A DNA stretch of 64,000 bases from Mucilaginibacter sp. OK268 (GTDB lineage Bacteria > Bacteroidota > Bacteroidia > Sphingobacteriales > Sphingobacteriaceae): NCBI RefSeq assembly GCF_900103125.1, contig NZ_FNJV01000002.1, positions 62,001-126,000 on the forward strand, in the 5' to 3' direction. The notes below the pieces were generated by a model. That model made no database searches. It was not told where the DNA came from and saw only the letters and a list, made by a program, of their open reading frames with translations. Made by a program: the position numbers and the translations under genes. Of this stretch, positions 43,872 to 52,134 are shown piece by piece; positions within the stretch are counted from its first letter, which is position 1, and every line of letters begins with the position of its first letter.

Positions 43872-44984
43872 CTAAAGTTCATAGATGTAGTTGGCTTTAA
43901 ATCCCAAATTTTCAGCTATCCGGTAGTTGTTTGTTATTTCTAAGCCAATTACATTTTTAAAATCCTCACTATTGATCAGTTGAAGTTCAGTTTGCTTAAA
44001 AAGGACTTGATAATCCTCTAATAGTCGATTATTACCTAAATCAACATGCATTTTAAAAGCATCGAATTGCAAATCGCAAAAAGTGCTTAAATAGGATTTC
44101 AGATTAGGGAGAGCATCACTTTTAGATGAATTTACTGATTTAATTGTTGGAATAATATTCCATAACTGGTCATGAGCCACGTAGCTCCAGGGAATAAAAT
44201 GATCTAAGCTGAACCCTGTTTTCGGAATCAAGCGGCTACAATAAACACAAGATACTTCTGAAGAAAATAAATATTTGCTCCAGAATACTTTGGCATCTTT
44301 TAGATCTCGAAATTTGGGCTTTTCCAACTTTTCTGAAAGTCCTACGACACCGGGGTTATTTTTTTGCAAAAAGCGAACTAAATGCCATGAAATGAAGCCC
44401 TTTAAAATATATTGGTGAACTTTAAAATATTCAATCCACTTCTCACTTAATATTATGCCATTAGGCACAATTCGATAAGGTGTATAATGTTTTAAACGTT
44501 CTTCGTTGGTTAGCTTTTCAATGATATTATTAACTTGTTGATCTCTGGTTCCTCTTAATTGATTATTAAAAAAGGGACTTAAAAACCTGTATGTTACCCA
44601 TCTTTTTAAAGTTTCCTTTATTGATCGTTTTATATTGTAAGCGATTTCTTCGGGCAATTTATTTTCGATTTGCCACATCAATGTTGGGGCGTTAAGGCTG
44701 TTGTCAACCCGCATATAGGATGAGACTGATATAGCCAGGTTTCTAAAGCTATCTTGTTTTCCAAACGACAACTTGAAATAATCTAACGGATACCAGACAG
44801 ATGATAACATTCTGAGAGATAATTCCTCCATGCTAATGAAAGGATCATTTCTTTCTGCAACGTGATCCAGAATAGCTAAAAACCAATAAAACTTATATGA
44901 ATTTAATACATTCTTAAAGCAGTTGCTTAGGTTTTTTATATCTAAATCTTTATAACCCGGCAGGTCGTCATTTGAAAAACTCAT
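43872..44984 (-). CDS. HNH endonuclease domain protein
   Basis: A 370-residue protein with a long helical N-terminal part of unknown function and a C-terminal HNH nuclease domain: CVYC zinc pair at residues 246-249, the Asp-His of SLDHFIPWSYVA at 261-262, Asn in LWNIIPTIKSVNSSKSD (residues 274-290). All expected HNH residues are there, so it should be active. It is divergent from dndC with 95 bases between, and probably belongs to the same defence unit. A sulfur-binding domain as in McrA-type enzymes is not obvious. Confidence 0.85.
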   Translation of the reverse strand: MSFSNDDLPGYKDLDIKNLSNCFKNVLNSYKFYWFLAILDHVAERNDPFISMEELSLRMLSSVWYPLDYFKLSFGKQDSFRNLAISVSSYMRVDNSLNAPTLMWQIENKLPEEIAYNIKRSIKETLKRWVTYRFLSPFFNNQLRGTRDQQVNNIIEKLTNEERLKHYTPYRIVPNGIILSEKWIEYFKVHQYILKGFISWHLVRFLQKNNPGVVGLSEKLEKPKFRDLKDAKVFWSKYLFSSEVSCVYCSRLIPKTGFSLDHFIPWSYVAHDQLWNIIPTIKSVNSSKSDALPNLKSYLSTFCDLQFDAFKMHVDLGNNRLLEDYQVLFKQTELQLINSEDFKNVIGLEITNNYRIAENLGFKANYIYEL

Positions 44985-45061
44985 TAAATATTACTTTTCC
45001 ACAATGTAGATAATTATTCACTACTATGACTAATTGTTACCTTATTCTAATATGTTAAGTT

Positions 45062-45069
45062 TAAATTTG
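45062..45069 (+). promoter_or_regulatory. possible -7 box upstream of dndC
   Basis: TAAATTTG matches the Bacteroidota -7 consensus TAnnTTTG, 10 bases before the dndC start codon. A well-placed -33 element was not found, so this is weak. It would give a very short leader. The 95-base gap must also hold the promoter of the divergent HNH gene. Confidence 0.3.
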
Positions 45070-45079
45070 CATATATACT

Positions 45080-46405
45080 ATGGCACTAAATATTAAAGAC
45101 ATTGAGGCTGAAATCATTGATCAGTACATTAATGACGACAATCCAAGACCCTGGATAATAGGCTTTTCCGGCGGTAAAGATAGCACTATGCTCCTTCAAT
45201 TGGTTTGGCTGTCGATCTTGAAAATTGACCCTATTCTGCGTAGCAGAAAGGTATACATCGTATGTAATGACACTTTGGTAGAAAATCCAAAGATCGCTCA
45301 GTTTATCAATATAACACTGCACAACATCCAAAAAGCTGCTGCAGAGCAAAATTTACCGATTACAGTGCACCAGACTACTCCGCGGTTAGAAGACACTTTT
45401 TGGGTAAATCTATTAGGGAAAGGGTATCCAGCACCAAATAATTCATTCAGGTGGTGTACAGATCGCTTAAAAATCAACCCAACTACGGAGTTTATACGGA
45501 GCAAAATTAGTGAGGTTGGTGAAGCCATAATTTTATTAGGGACGCGAAGTGACGAAAGCGCAACTCGCGCGAAAAGCATAGCAAACAATAAAATTCATAT
45601 CGATAGCGAACGGCTTCGCAGACACGTTTTACCTAACGCATTTGTTTTTTCACCCATTTCCGATGTACTAACCGATGAATTGTGGACCTACTTATTACAA
45701 GTTAATCCACCTTGGGGCGGAACACATAGGGCTTTAGTTACACTTTATCGTAATGCAACCGGGGGTGATTGTCCTTTAGTTATAGATACTACTACCCCCT
45801 CTTGCGGTCAAAGCCGTTTCGGTTGCTGGGTTTGCAGCGTAGTCAAACGGGATAAATCAATGGAAGCTTTGATTGACAATGGTGAAGAATGGATGGAACC
45901 ACTCGTAGAATTTCGTGATATGCTGGTAGATTTTCGAAATGATAGAAGCTGGAGACAGACCTGGAGAAGAAACTCGAGCGCTGATGATGCCGATGAAGAG
46001 ACCTGGGGGCCTTATTTACCCGAAAAAAGAGCCTATATGCTTAGTATTTTGCTAAAAGCGCAAAAGCAAGTACAAGAGGAAGATCCAAATTTGATTTTGA
46101 TAAATTATCAGGAGCTTGTTGCCATTCAAGTGACTTGGCACCGGGATTCGATCTTTGATTTCAATGTGGCAGATATTTATAACAGCGTTTATAAAACCCA
46201 AATGAAAAATGAAGATTTTTCAGACGGACAAGTATTCGAAAAAGATCTTTTAAAGGAGATTTGTGCTGATCCTGCTGATTTTAACTTGATCTCGGAACTT
46301 TTGGAAATTCAAAAATCAAAAATAATTTTAGTCAACAATTTTGGTATACAAAGCGATTTTGAAAATCATATTGAGAGAGACTTTAAAAAACGTTCAGTAT
46401 GTTAA
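45080..46405 (+). CDS. dndC: DNA phosphorothioation protein DndC (PAPS reductase-like sulfurtransferase)
   Basis: A 441-residue PP-loop ATPase that activates the DNA backbone for sulfur insertion. The SGGKDST pyrophosphatase loop is at residues 30-36. RWCTDRLKI follows, and the iron-sulfur cysteine cluster is in PSCGQSRFGCWVCSVVKRDK, all typical of DndC. The GTRSDESATRAKSI motif also fits. It is first in the plus-strand modification genes and overlaps dndD by 7 bases. A dndA cysteine desulfurase is not seen in the window; a housekeeping IscS may supply sulfur, as is known in other hosts. Confidence 0.93.
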   Translation: MALNIKDIEAEIIDQYINDDNPRPWIIGFSGGKDSTMLLQLVWLSILKIDPILRSRKVYIVCNDTLVENPKIAQFINITLHNIQKAAAEQNLPITVHQTTPRLEDTFWVNLLGKGYPAPNNSFRWCTDRLKINPTTEFIRSKISEVGEAIILLGTRSDESATRAKSIANNKIHIDSERLRRHVLPNAFVFSPISDVLTDELWTYLLQVNPPWGGTHRALVTLYRNATGGDCPLVIDTTTPSCGQSRFGCWVCSVVKRDKSMEALIDNGEEWMEPLVEFRDMLVDFRNDRSWRQTWRRNSSADDADEETWGPYLPEKRAYMLSILLKAQKQVQEEDPNLILINYQELVAIQVTWHRDSIFDFNVADIYNSVYKTQMKNEDFSDGQVFEKDLLKEICADPADFNLISELLEIQKSKIILVNNFGIQSDFENHIERDFKKRSVC

Positions 46406-48537
46406 TTGATAAAATTAGTGTACGCAATTTTCGGGTTTATCATGGAAGTCATGATTTGTCCTTATCTATCAATCCTGAAAAGCATGTTACCGTAATTTCT
46501 GGACAAAATGGTTTTGGAAAAACATCCTTACTTACTTCATTAGTTTGGGTTTTATACGGCAAACTAATGACTGATGTGGATGAGCGTTATCGAAAAGAAA
46601 TATACGAAAGTGGCGGATATAAGAAATATGCCACCAAACTAATGAACCGCCCCGCATTAGAAGAAGCCCATTCCCAGGATTCTGAATTGAAAAGAGCAGT
46701 GCAGGGCACCAATAATGTATTAGAAAAAGAAAACGGCCGGCAGAAGATTGCTGAGGCGTTTTCTTTTAGTGTAACCGTTTATTTAACTAATATATTTATT
46801 CCTCATTTATCTTGTAAACAAGTATCTATCAAAAGAACCTATCACATAATATCCGGGAATGAAACTATTGAAATTTTAATCGATGGTAAGCCAAATGAAT
46901 TAACAAAGACGATAGGTACTGAGATATTCATCAACGATTTTATCCTACCAAAGGAAATAGCCAAATTCTTTTTCTTTGACGCGGAGAAGATTACAGCCCT
47001 GGCTGAAGTTAAAAGCTTAGAGGAAAAACAATATTTTAGCAAGGCATATACCGAAGTCCTCGGCATTAAAAAGTACACCGACCTTAAGTCAAATCTTGAA
47101 AATTTGCTTTTGCGAATTAGTAAGAAATCGGCTGATAAAGCTGACCTTAAAAAAATAGAAACGCATCAGCAAAAATTAATTGAGAACAATAATCTCTTAG
47201 AGCTTTATCAAAACAATCTAATTAAAAAGGAACAGGAATGGATAATCAAGAAAAGTGATTTCTCTGAAATTCAAGAAAGATTGGTTCGTGCCGGCAGTGC
47301 AATGAGTTTTGAAGAATTACAAGAATTCAAGAAAATCAGAATTCAATTGAAAGAAGAGATTGTTAAGAATAAGAACAGGTTTAATGATCTTCTTGAGTTA
47401 GCCCCGTTTGCAATGCTTGCAAGGAAAATGCATGAAGTACGGCGACAACTTAATTTAGAGGAACGACAAGCTCATCATCAGTTGATTAGCAATTTGATGC
47501 AGGAGAAATATAATGCCTTACTTGCTGCTTTTAATGAACTTCCTGAATTCAATTCAAAAAAAATAGAAAATATTTTGGCTGAAAACTTAGTTGCTGATGT
47601 AAATACAGAACAAAAAGTATTACTAAATTTTAATTCAGAACAGCATAATCTATTTAATGCGGTTATGGATAATTTGGGAAATGTCTATAGTAAGCAATTC
47701 AAAACCCTGGTTGCCGATGGACGACGTTTACAAAGCACTTATAACATTACCCAAAAGAAAGTCCAGGATGCAGAGGCAAAAGCAGATGATCCGGTAATTA
47801 AGGCGCTGAAAGAAACGTACATCTCCCTACAAAATGAAATTAATACCCTGGAAAATAGCATCTTAGATATAAAGGTTAAAATTGGCATACTGGAGAAGGA
47901 AATTATTGGTATTAAACGCCAGCTTTCCGAACAGACAAAACATATTCGAATTGAAGAATCGGACCAACTTAAGGCAGAAACAGCAGAACGGCTCATTAAA
48001 CAGTTGGAAACTTTTATTTATCAGTTGAAGCAAAAGAAAAAAGGCTCATTAGAAAAAAACATAAAAAAAGAGCTTAATCGGCTTATGCACAAAAGCGATT
48101 TTGTTGAAAGAGTTGAAGTAAAGGTAGAAGGTGATTTGATAGATGTGGATTTATATGACTTTAGTAAATCAATTATCAATAAAGACAGTCTATCAAAGGG
48201 AGAACAACAATTGTATGCTACTGCATTATTAAAAGCATTAATTACAGAATCTAATATTCAATTTCCGGTATTTATTGATAGCCCTTTGCAAAAACTGGAT
48301 AAATTACATGCGGGTAATATCATCAAAGATTTTTATCCAACGATTTCTTCCCAGGTTGTGGTATTTCCATTATTGGAAAAAGAATTAAATTTTGAAGAGT
48401 ACTTAATGCTTTTGCCAAAAGTTGGCAAAAGCTATCTTATCACTCAGACAGCTCCCTATAAATCAAAATTTTCTGACGTTTCGCCAGAGGTATTATTCGA
48501 TCAGTTTAATAATTTGCAAAGGTCATATGTTCAGTAA
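46399..48537 (+). CDS. dndD: DNA phosphorothioation protein DndD (SMC-like ATPase)
   Basis: A 712-residue SMC/Rad50-type ATPase. Walker A is GQNGFGKTS at residues 35-43. KFFFFDAEKITAL gives the family-typical Q-loop region. Long coiled coils fill the middle (about 220-600). The signature is SKGEQQLYATALLKAL and Walker B is FPVFIDSPLQKLD. In Dnd systems this subunit nicks or opens DNA for sulfur insertion with DndC and DndE. It overlaps both neighbours (7 bases with dndC, 11 with dndE), so translation is coupled. Confidence 0.92.
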   Translation: MLIDKISVRNFRVYHGSHDLSLSINPEKHVTVISGQNGFGKTSLLTSLVWVLYGKLMTDVDERYRKEIYESGGYKKYATKLMNRPALEEAHSQDSELKRAVQGTNNVLEKENGRQKIAEAFSFSVTVYLTNIFIPHLSCKQVSIKRTYHIISGNETIEILIDGKPNELTKTIGTEIFINDFILPKEIAKFFFFDAEKITALAEVKSLEEKQYFSKAYTEVLGIKKYTDLKSNLENLLLRISKKSADKADLKKIETHQQKLIENNNLLELYQNNLIKKEQEWIIKKSDFSEIQERLVRAGSAMSFEELQEFKKIRIQLKEEIVKNKNRFNDLLELAPFAMLARKMHEVRRQLNLEERQAHHQLISNLMQEKYNALLAAFNELPEFNSKKIENILAENLVADVNTEQKVLLNFNSEQHNLFNAVMDNLGNVYSKQFKTLVADGRRLQSTYNITQKKVQDAEAKADDPVIKALKETYISLQNEINTLENSILDIKVKIGILEKEIIGIKRQLSEQTKHIRIEESDQLKAETAERLIKQLETFIYQLKQKKKGSLEKNIKKELNRLMHKSDFVERVEVKVEGDLIDVDLYDFSKSIINKDSLSKGEQQLYATALLKALITESNIQFPVFIDSPLQKLDKLHAGNIIKDFYPTISSQVVVFPLLEKELNFEEYLMLLPKVGKSYLITQTAPYKSKFSDVSPEVLFDQFNNLQRSYVQ

Positions 48538-48919
48538 CATAAAAACATCAAAGATTAATAGAGATGTTGTAACACAGTTAACCAACAAATTAAATCTGGG
48601 AGCTGAAAACGTTATTGCAAGGATGGCTTTTAGCTATTCCTTATCCAAGGATATCAAGTTGGATTTGAATAATATTCAAGATTCCGCTGGTAAAGAATAT
48701 AATACCAAGGTTTTATTTGGAAACTATACTGATGTTTATATAGCATTAATATGTGTGCACTATAATTTGAATAAATCAGATAAGGACATTCCCAAGTATG
48801 TTAAAATGCACATAGATGAAGGGTTACAACTTATAAGCAAAGACATTCTAAATAAGGATTCAATAACTGGAACTGATTTCCTGATAAATGAAATCGAAAA
48901 AAATATCTCTTTTTTTTAG
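48527..48919 (+). CDS. dndE: DNA phosphorothioation protein DndE
   Basis: A 130-residue protein starting at the ATG at 48527, which overlaps the dndD stop by 11 bases; a longer frame inside dndD is rejected. The DndE pattern is visible in FSNIKTSKINRDVVTQLTNK, NVIARMAFSYSLS, LFGNYTDVYIALI and KMHIDEGLQLIS. DndE binds nicked double-stranded DNA and completes the DndCDE modification complex. Identification rests on length, order and these motifs. Confidence 0.87.
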   Translation: MFSNIKTSKINRDVVTQLTNKLNLGAENVIARMAFSYSLSKDIKLDLNNIQDSAGKEYNTKVLFGNYTDVYIALICVHYNLNKSDKDIPKYVKMHIDEGLQLISKDILNKDSITGTDFLINEIEKNISFF

Positions 48920-49006
48920 TCGAAATTGTTTTATAAACTATAATATAGCTAAATTGGATTGAAATATTATTGTTATAATTTCGTGAGCCTCAATCCTTTG
49001 TACTAA

Positions 49007-49687
49007 ATGTTTAAGAAGACATCTATTTACTTTTCCTCTAAGAAATACGAGGTTCATTTATTTAAGCTTTTAGGTTTTACCAATCAGGAATATAGCACCT
49101 ATAAGATAGTTTCGATAGCACGGCAGAAAAAAACCAAAAGCTGGTTTTTTAATAATCTCTACTTTCCATCAATGGTTATTATTTCGCCAATCTTTCTTAC
49201 CATTATTCATAATTATTTTAATTCTTTTGCCTATCATAAGACCGTAACAGAAATACTCATAGGAGGTAGTGTTACTCTTTTAGGGATCAATGTTATCCGA
49301 ACTGCATCTACAGCAATCTCAGAAAAGCTAATTCCTGCGAATGTACCAGAAAATTTTGTTGGCCGTATTACGGATCTGATTGACGAGATTGATATAATAA
49401 GAAACAAGTTGGAAAGAAGAGTATGGTCTTTGTCCTCAATTGGTTGGCTTTTGTACATTTTGCAAATAGGACAATTTGTAAACACATCCCACCCTTTTAT
49501 CTACGTCATTCTCGTTTTAGTGATAGGCTTAACATTAATTTCAGTTTTACATGGGAGATTTATTGTGTTGATGAAAACTAATATATTAGACACTGAAGAT
49601 TCAGTTACCTTACTTTTTGGAAGGCTATTATCTCAAAAAAACGACTTTACAGATTTGGAAAGTAAGCTAAAAGAACAAGGGTTATAA
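49007..49687 (+). CDS. multi-pass membrane protein of the Dnd island, function unknown
   Basis: A 226-residue protein with four likely membrane segments: FPSMVIISPIFLTIIHNYF, TEILIGGSVTLLGINVI, LSSIGWLLYILQIGQFV and FIYVILVLVIGLTLISVLHG, with a cytoplasmic N-terminus rich in Lys. No family is recognised; the layout is loosely like membrane effectors of other defence systems. It is 87 bases after dndE and one base before the DGQHR gene, so it is probably co-translated with the latter. It could sense or execute a response rather than modify DNA. Confidence 0.7.
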   Translation: MFKKTSIYFSSKKYEVHLFKLLGFTNQEYSTYKIVSIARQKKTKSWFFNNLYFPSMVIISPIFLTIIHNYFNSFAYHKTVTEILIGGSVTLLGINVIRTASTAISEKLIPANVPENFVGRITDLIDEIDIIRNKLERRVWSLSSIGWLLYILQIGQFVNTSHPFIYVILVLVIGLTLISVLHGRFIVLMKTNILDTEDSVTLLFGRLLSQKNDFTDLESKLKEQGL

Positions 49688-49688
49688 A

Positions 49689-51053
49689 ATGGAAACGAAA
49701 ATTATAAACCTTAACAATAGGGATTATCTCAAAGTCCAGTTATTAAAAGTAACACAAAAATCGAAATCCTTTTATTTGGCAACAATTAATGCAACTAATT
49801 TTTTGGAGGTTTTTACAGTAAGACCTGCTCAATATGATTTAGATAAACATTCTTCGTTAGCTAATTCTTTTGAACAAGATGATAAATATTACTCGCACTT
49901 AATCAATGACGACAAACTTAATATCAATGAGAAGGATTTTCAGCGTAACCCTAATGATGATAGGATCAACCAAATTGTAAGCTTTCTTAAAAATGAAGAA
50001 TTCGCCTTTTTTCCCAATACCATAATTGCTAACTGTGAATTAATAAATGATTGGGAAAGTTTTGATATCAATGAAAACTCAACTGAAGAAGATTTCGCCA
50101 AGTTAGAGGACAAACCGGCTTTTTTAAGTTTTTTATGCAACCACAATGATAATTACTTTCTATATATCCCATATGTAAAAAACTCGGTTTTAGTCATTGA
50201 TGGTCAGCATCGATTGGTTGGTTTGGAGAAATCTGATGTTTCAATACAGCAGGGATTTGATTTGATTATTGCCTTTATTATTGGGTTGGATAGGTCAATC
50301 ATAGCAAAACAATTCTATACTATAAATTATGAACAAAAACCGGTAAATAAATCTCTATTATATCAGCTTACCGGGGAGTTTACACGAGAAATAGACGAAT
50401 TATCCTTTATGCATAACGTCACTAAACTGCTAAACGAGTTAGATGGAAGTCCATTTAAAGGGAGAATTAAGATGCTCGGTATTACACCCAAAGGATTAAG
50501 TGCAGAGGTTAAAAGCAGGTTATCGATCTCACAGGCTTTTTTTATAGATTCTACGATTAGGTTTATTTCTGCAAAAGCAAAGGGCTCATTTTACGAACCA
50601 ATTTTCCTGAAGTATTTTAAAAACACAGATAATCACATAAACATAGTAAGGGTAATTTCTCGATTTTTCAATGCAGTTTCTGAATTAAAACCAGAGTGGA
50701 ACGTTCCGAGTGAAAGTATAATTTCTAAAGGGATGGGCGTAGGCGCATTGCTAAAAACGCTTAACCTACTATTCCTAAAAATCTTTAAAGATGAAATGAA
50801 AGAAGATTGGGCTAAAGTAGATTTGTTGAATGTTGAATTATTTAAAAGGGTTTTAATCGGAATAGGTGATGTTGATTTTACTAATACAGGTCCTTATGGA
50901 AAAACAGGAAGTGCTGGAAGCATATCAAAAATCCATAATGATATTTTGAGCAAATTGGAATATTTAGGAAAACCTCAAAATACTACCCAATTTATAGAAC
51001 AGTATAAAGCACAGTATTGGGTAACTTTTGATGCAAAATTAAATGTGATCTAA
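49689..51053 (+). CDS. DGQHR-domain protein (DndB-like)
   Basis: A 454-residue protein with the DGQHR motif at residues 171-175 (SVLVIDGQHRLVGLEKSD), preceded by a ParB-like segment (FQRNPNDDRINQIVSFL) and followed by QFYTINYEQKPVNKSLLYQL. This is the pattern of DndB and related DGQHR proteins. DndB tunes modification level and represses dnd genes in known systems. Here it is longer than typical DndB, follows dndCDE rather than leading it, and is linked with a membrane protein, so it may be a distinct relative. Confidence 0.82.
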   Translation: METKIINLNNRDYLKVQLLKVTQKSKSFYLATINATNFLEVFTVRPAQYDLDKHSSLANSFEQDDKYYSHLINDDKLNINEKDFQRNPNDDRINQIVSFLKNEEFAFFPNTIIANCELINDWESFDINENSTEEDFAKLEDKPAFLSFLCNHNDNYFLYIPYVKNSVLVIDGQHRLVGLEKSDVSIQQGFDLIIAFIIGLDRSIIAKQFYTINYEQKPVNKSLLYQLTGEFTREIDELSFMHNVTKLLNELDGSPFKGRIKMLGITPKGLSAEVKSRLSISQAFFIDSTIRFISAKAKGSFYEPIFLKYFKNTDNHINIVRVISRFFNAVSELKPEWNVPSESIISKGMGVGALLKTLNLLFLKIFKDEMKEDWAKVDLLNVELFKRVLIGIGDVDFTNTGPYGKTGSAGSISKIHNDILSKLEYLGKPQNTTQFIEQYKAQYWVTFDAKLNVI

Positions 51054-51075
51054 TAATTAAAACGTTTGGACCTAC

Positions 51076-52134
51076 TTACCCCCACTGGCTTCTAATGTAA
51101 CTGATCATCTCTGTTGCACTAAGACTTTTTGTTGAGGCTGATCTCCTAATATAAAACTCTTCTTTATTGTTGTCCATTTTGTTACATAATAAAACCTGCC
51201 CTTTAGCACTATGTCTCACTTTTATAACGCAGATCGTTTTATCTTCAATTACTGGATAGGAGATATCTAAAAGCGAAAATATGCCATTATTAAAATAACT
51301 TTCAATAAGATTATCAAGATGCTTTTGAAATTCGTCGAATCTGTCCTTATTTTCATTGAACGAATTAAAATCATTATCTAACCCTAAGACTTGCTTTTTG
51401 TCATCTACACCGATGATTAAAGAACCTCCACTGCTATTAAAAAATGCCGCAATGGTTTTCATGCATGAATGTTCCATTGCTTTATCTGGTTTATTAGTAT
51501 GTAAATTCACCCGTAAAGTTGATTTAAATTCTACATTTGTAGTTTCTCCTACTTTAATTAGGGCTGTAATTATTCTTATAGGGCTAACCTCTTCGGTTAT
51601 TTCTTCCTCATGCTCTTCTTCTTTGGTTTCCTCGATAGACTCTAATTTCTCGATTACATCATCCAAAACGTCAATAAATAAATATTGAGAGTTATCTAAA
51701 TCATCACTATCATATTTATTTTTCAAATAATTTAATCCACCATGTGCATATTCCTCCAAAAAAGTGACAATATTTTTTAGAACATCTTCGATTTCTTTCT
51801 CACTCATATGCTCCAATTGATTCCAATCGAAGCCAATTTCTTCTGACCTGCTAAAAACAATAAATAGGATAAAATTGATAATAGGAGATTCCCTTTTCCA
51901 TGCTCCTATTTTTGCAAATTCAGACGTATGTTTCCTTTCTGGTAATTCGATTTTGGAATTGATATGAATTCCTATGAAAAAGGAATATATGAATAACTCA
52001 TACAATGCACCAAATTGACTGAATTGCCCAGATCGTTGTAGTTTATTAGCTAATGCGTCAAATACTTTTTGATTTGAGTTTGCGAAGTGAGGACTTTTGG
52101 CAAGAATAGCCGCTTTAAAATCTTGGCTGGTCAT
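51076..52134 (-). CDS. AlbA_2/Schlafen-like domain protein with Dnd-associated N-terminus
   Basis: A 352-residue protein. The C-terminal half is an AlbA_2 (divergent AAA-4/Schlafen-like) domain: TTNVEFKSTLRVN, CMKTIAAFFNSSGGSLIIGV, DDKKQVLGLDNDF and a C-terminal YIRRSASTKSLSATEM. The N-terminal half (QFGALYELFIYSFFIGIHI; FLEEYAHGGLNYL) resembles Dnd-associated small proteins (dnd_assoc_4-like), an uncertain call. An acidic stretch of Glu/Ile links the two. It is the last gene of the convergent operon and overlaps the SMC gene by 4 bases. Confidence 0.75.
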   Translation of the reverse strand: MTSQDFKAAILAKSPHFANSNQKVFDALANKLQRSGQFSQFGALYELFIYSFFIGIHINSKIELPERKHTSEFAKIGAWKRESPIINFILFIVFSRSEEIGFDWNQLEHMSEKEIEDVLKNIVTFLEEYAHGGLNYLKNKYDSDDLDNSQYLFIDVLDDVIEKLESIEETKEEEHEEEITEEVSPIRIITALIKVGETTNVEFKSTLRVNLHTNKPDKAMEHSCMKTIAAFFNSSGGSLIIGVDDKKQVLGLDNDFNSFNENKDRFDEFQKHLDNLIESYFNNGIFSLLDISYPVIEDKTICVIKVRHSAKGQVLLCNKMDNNKEEFYIRRSASTKSLSATEMISYIRSQWG

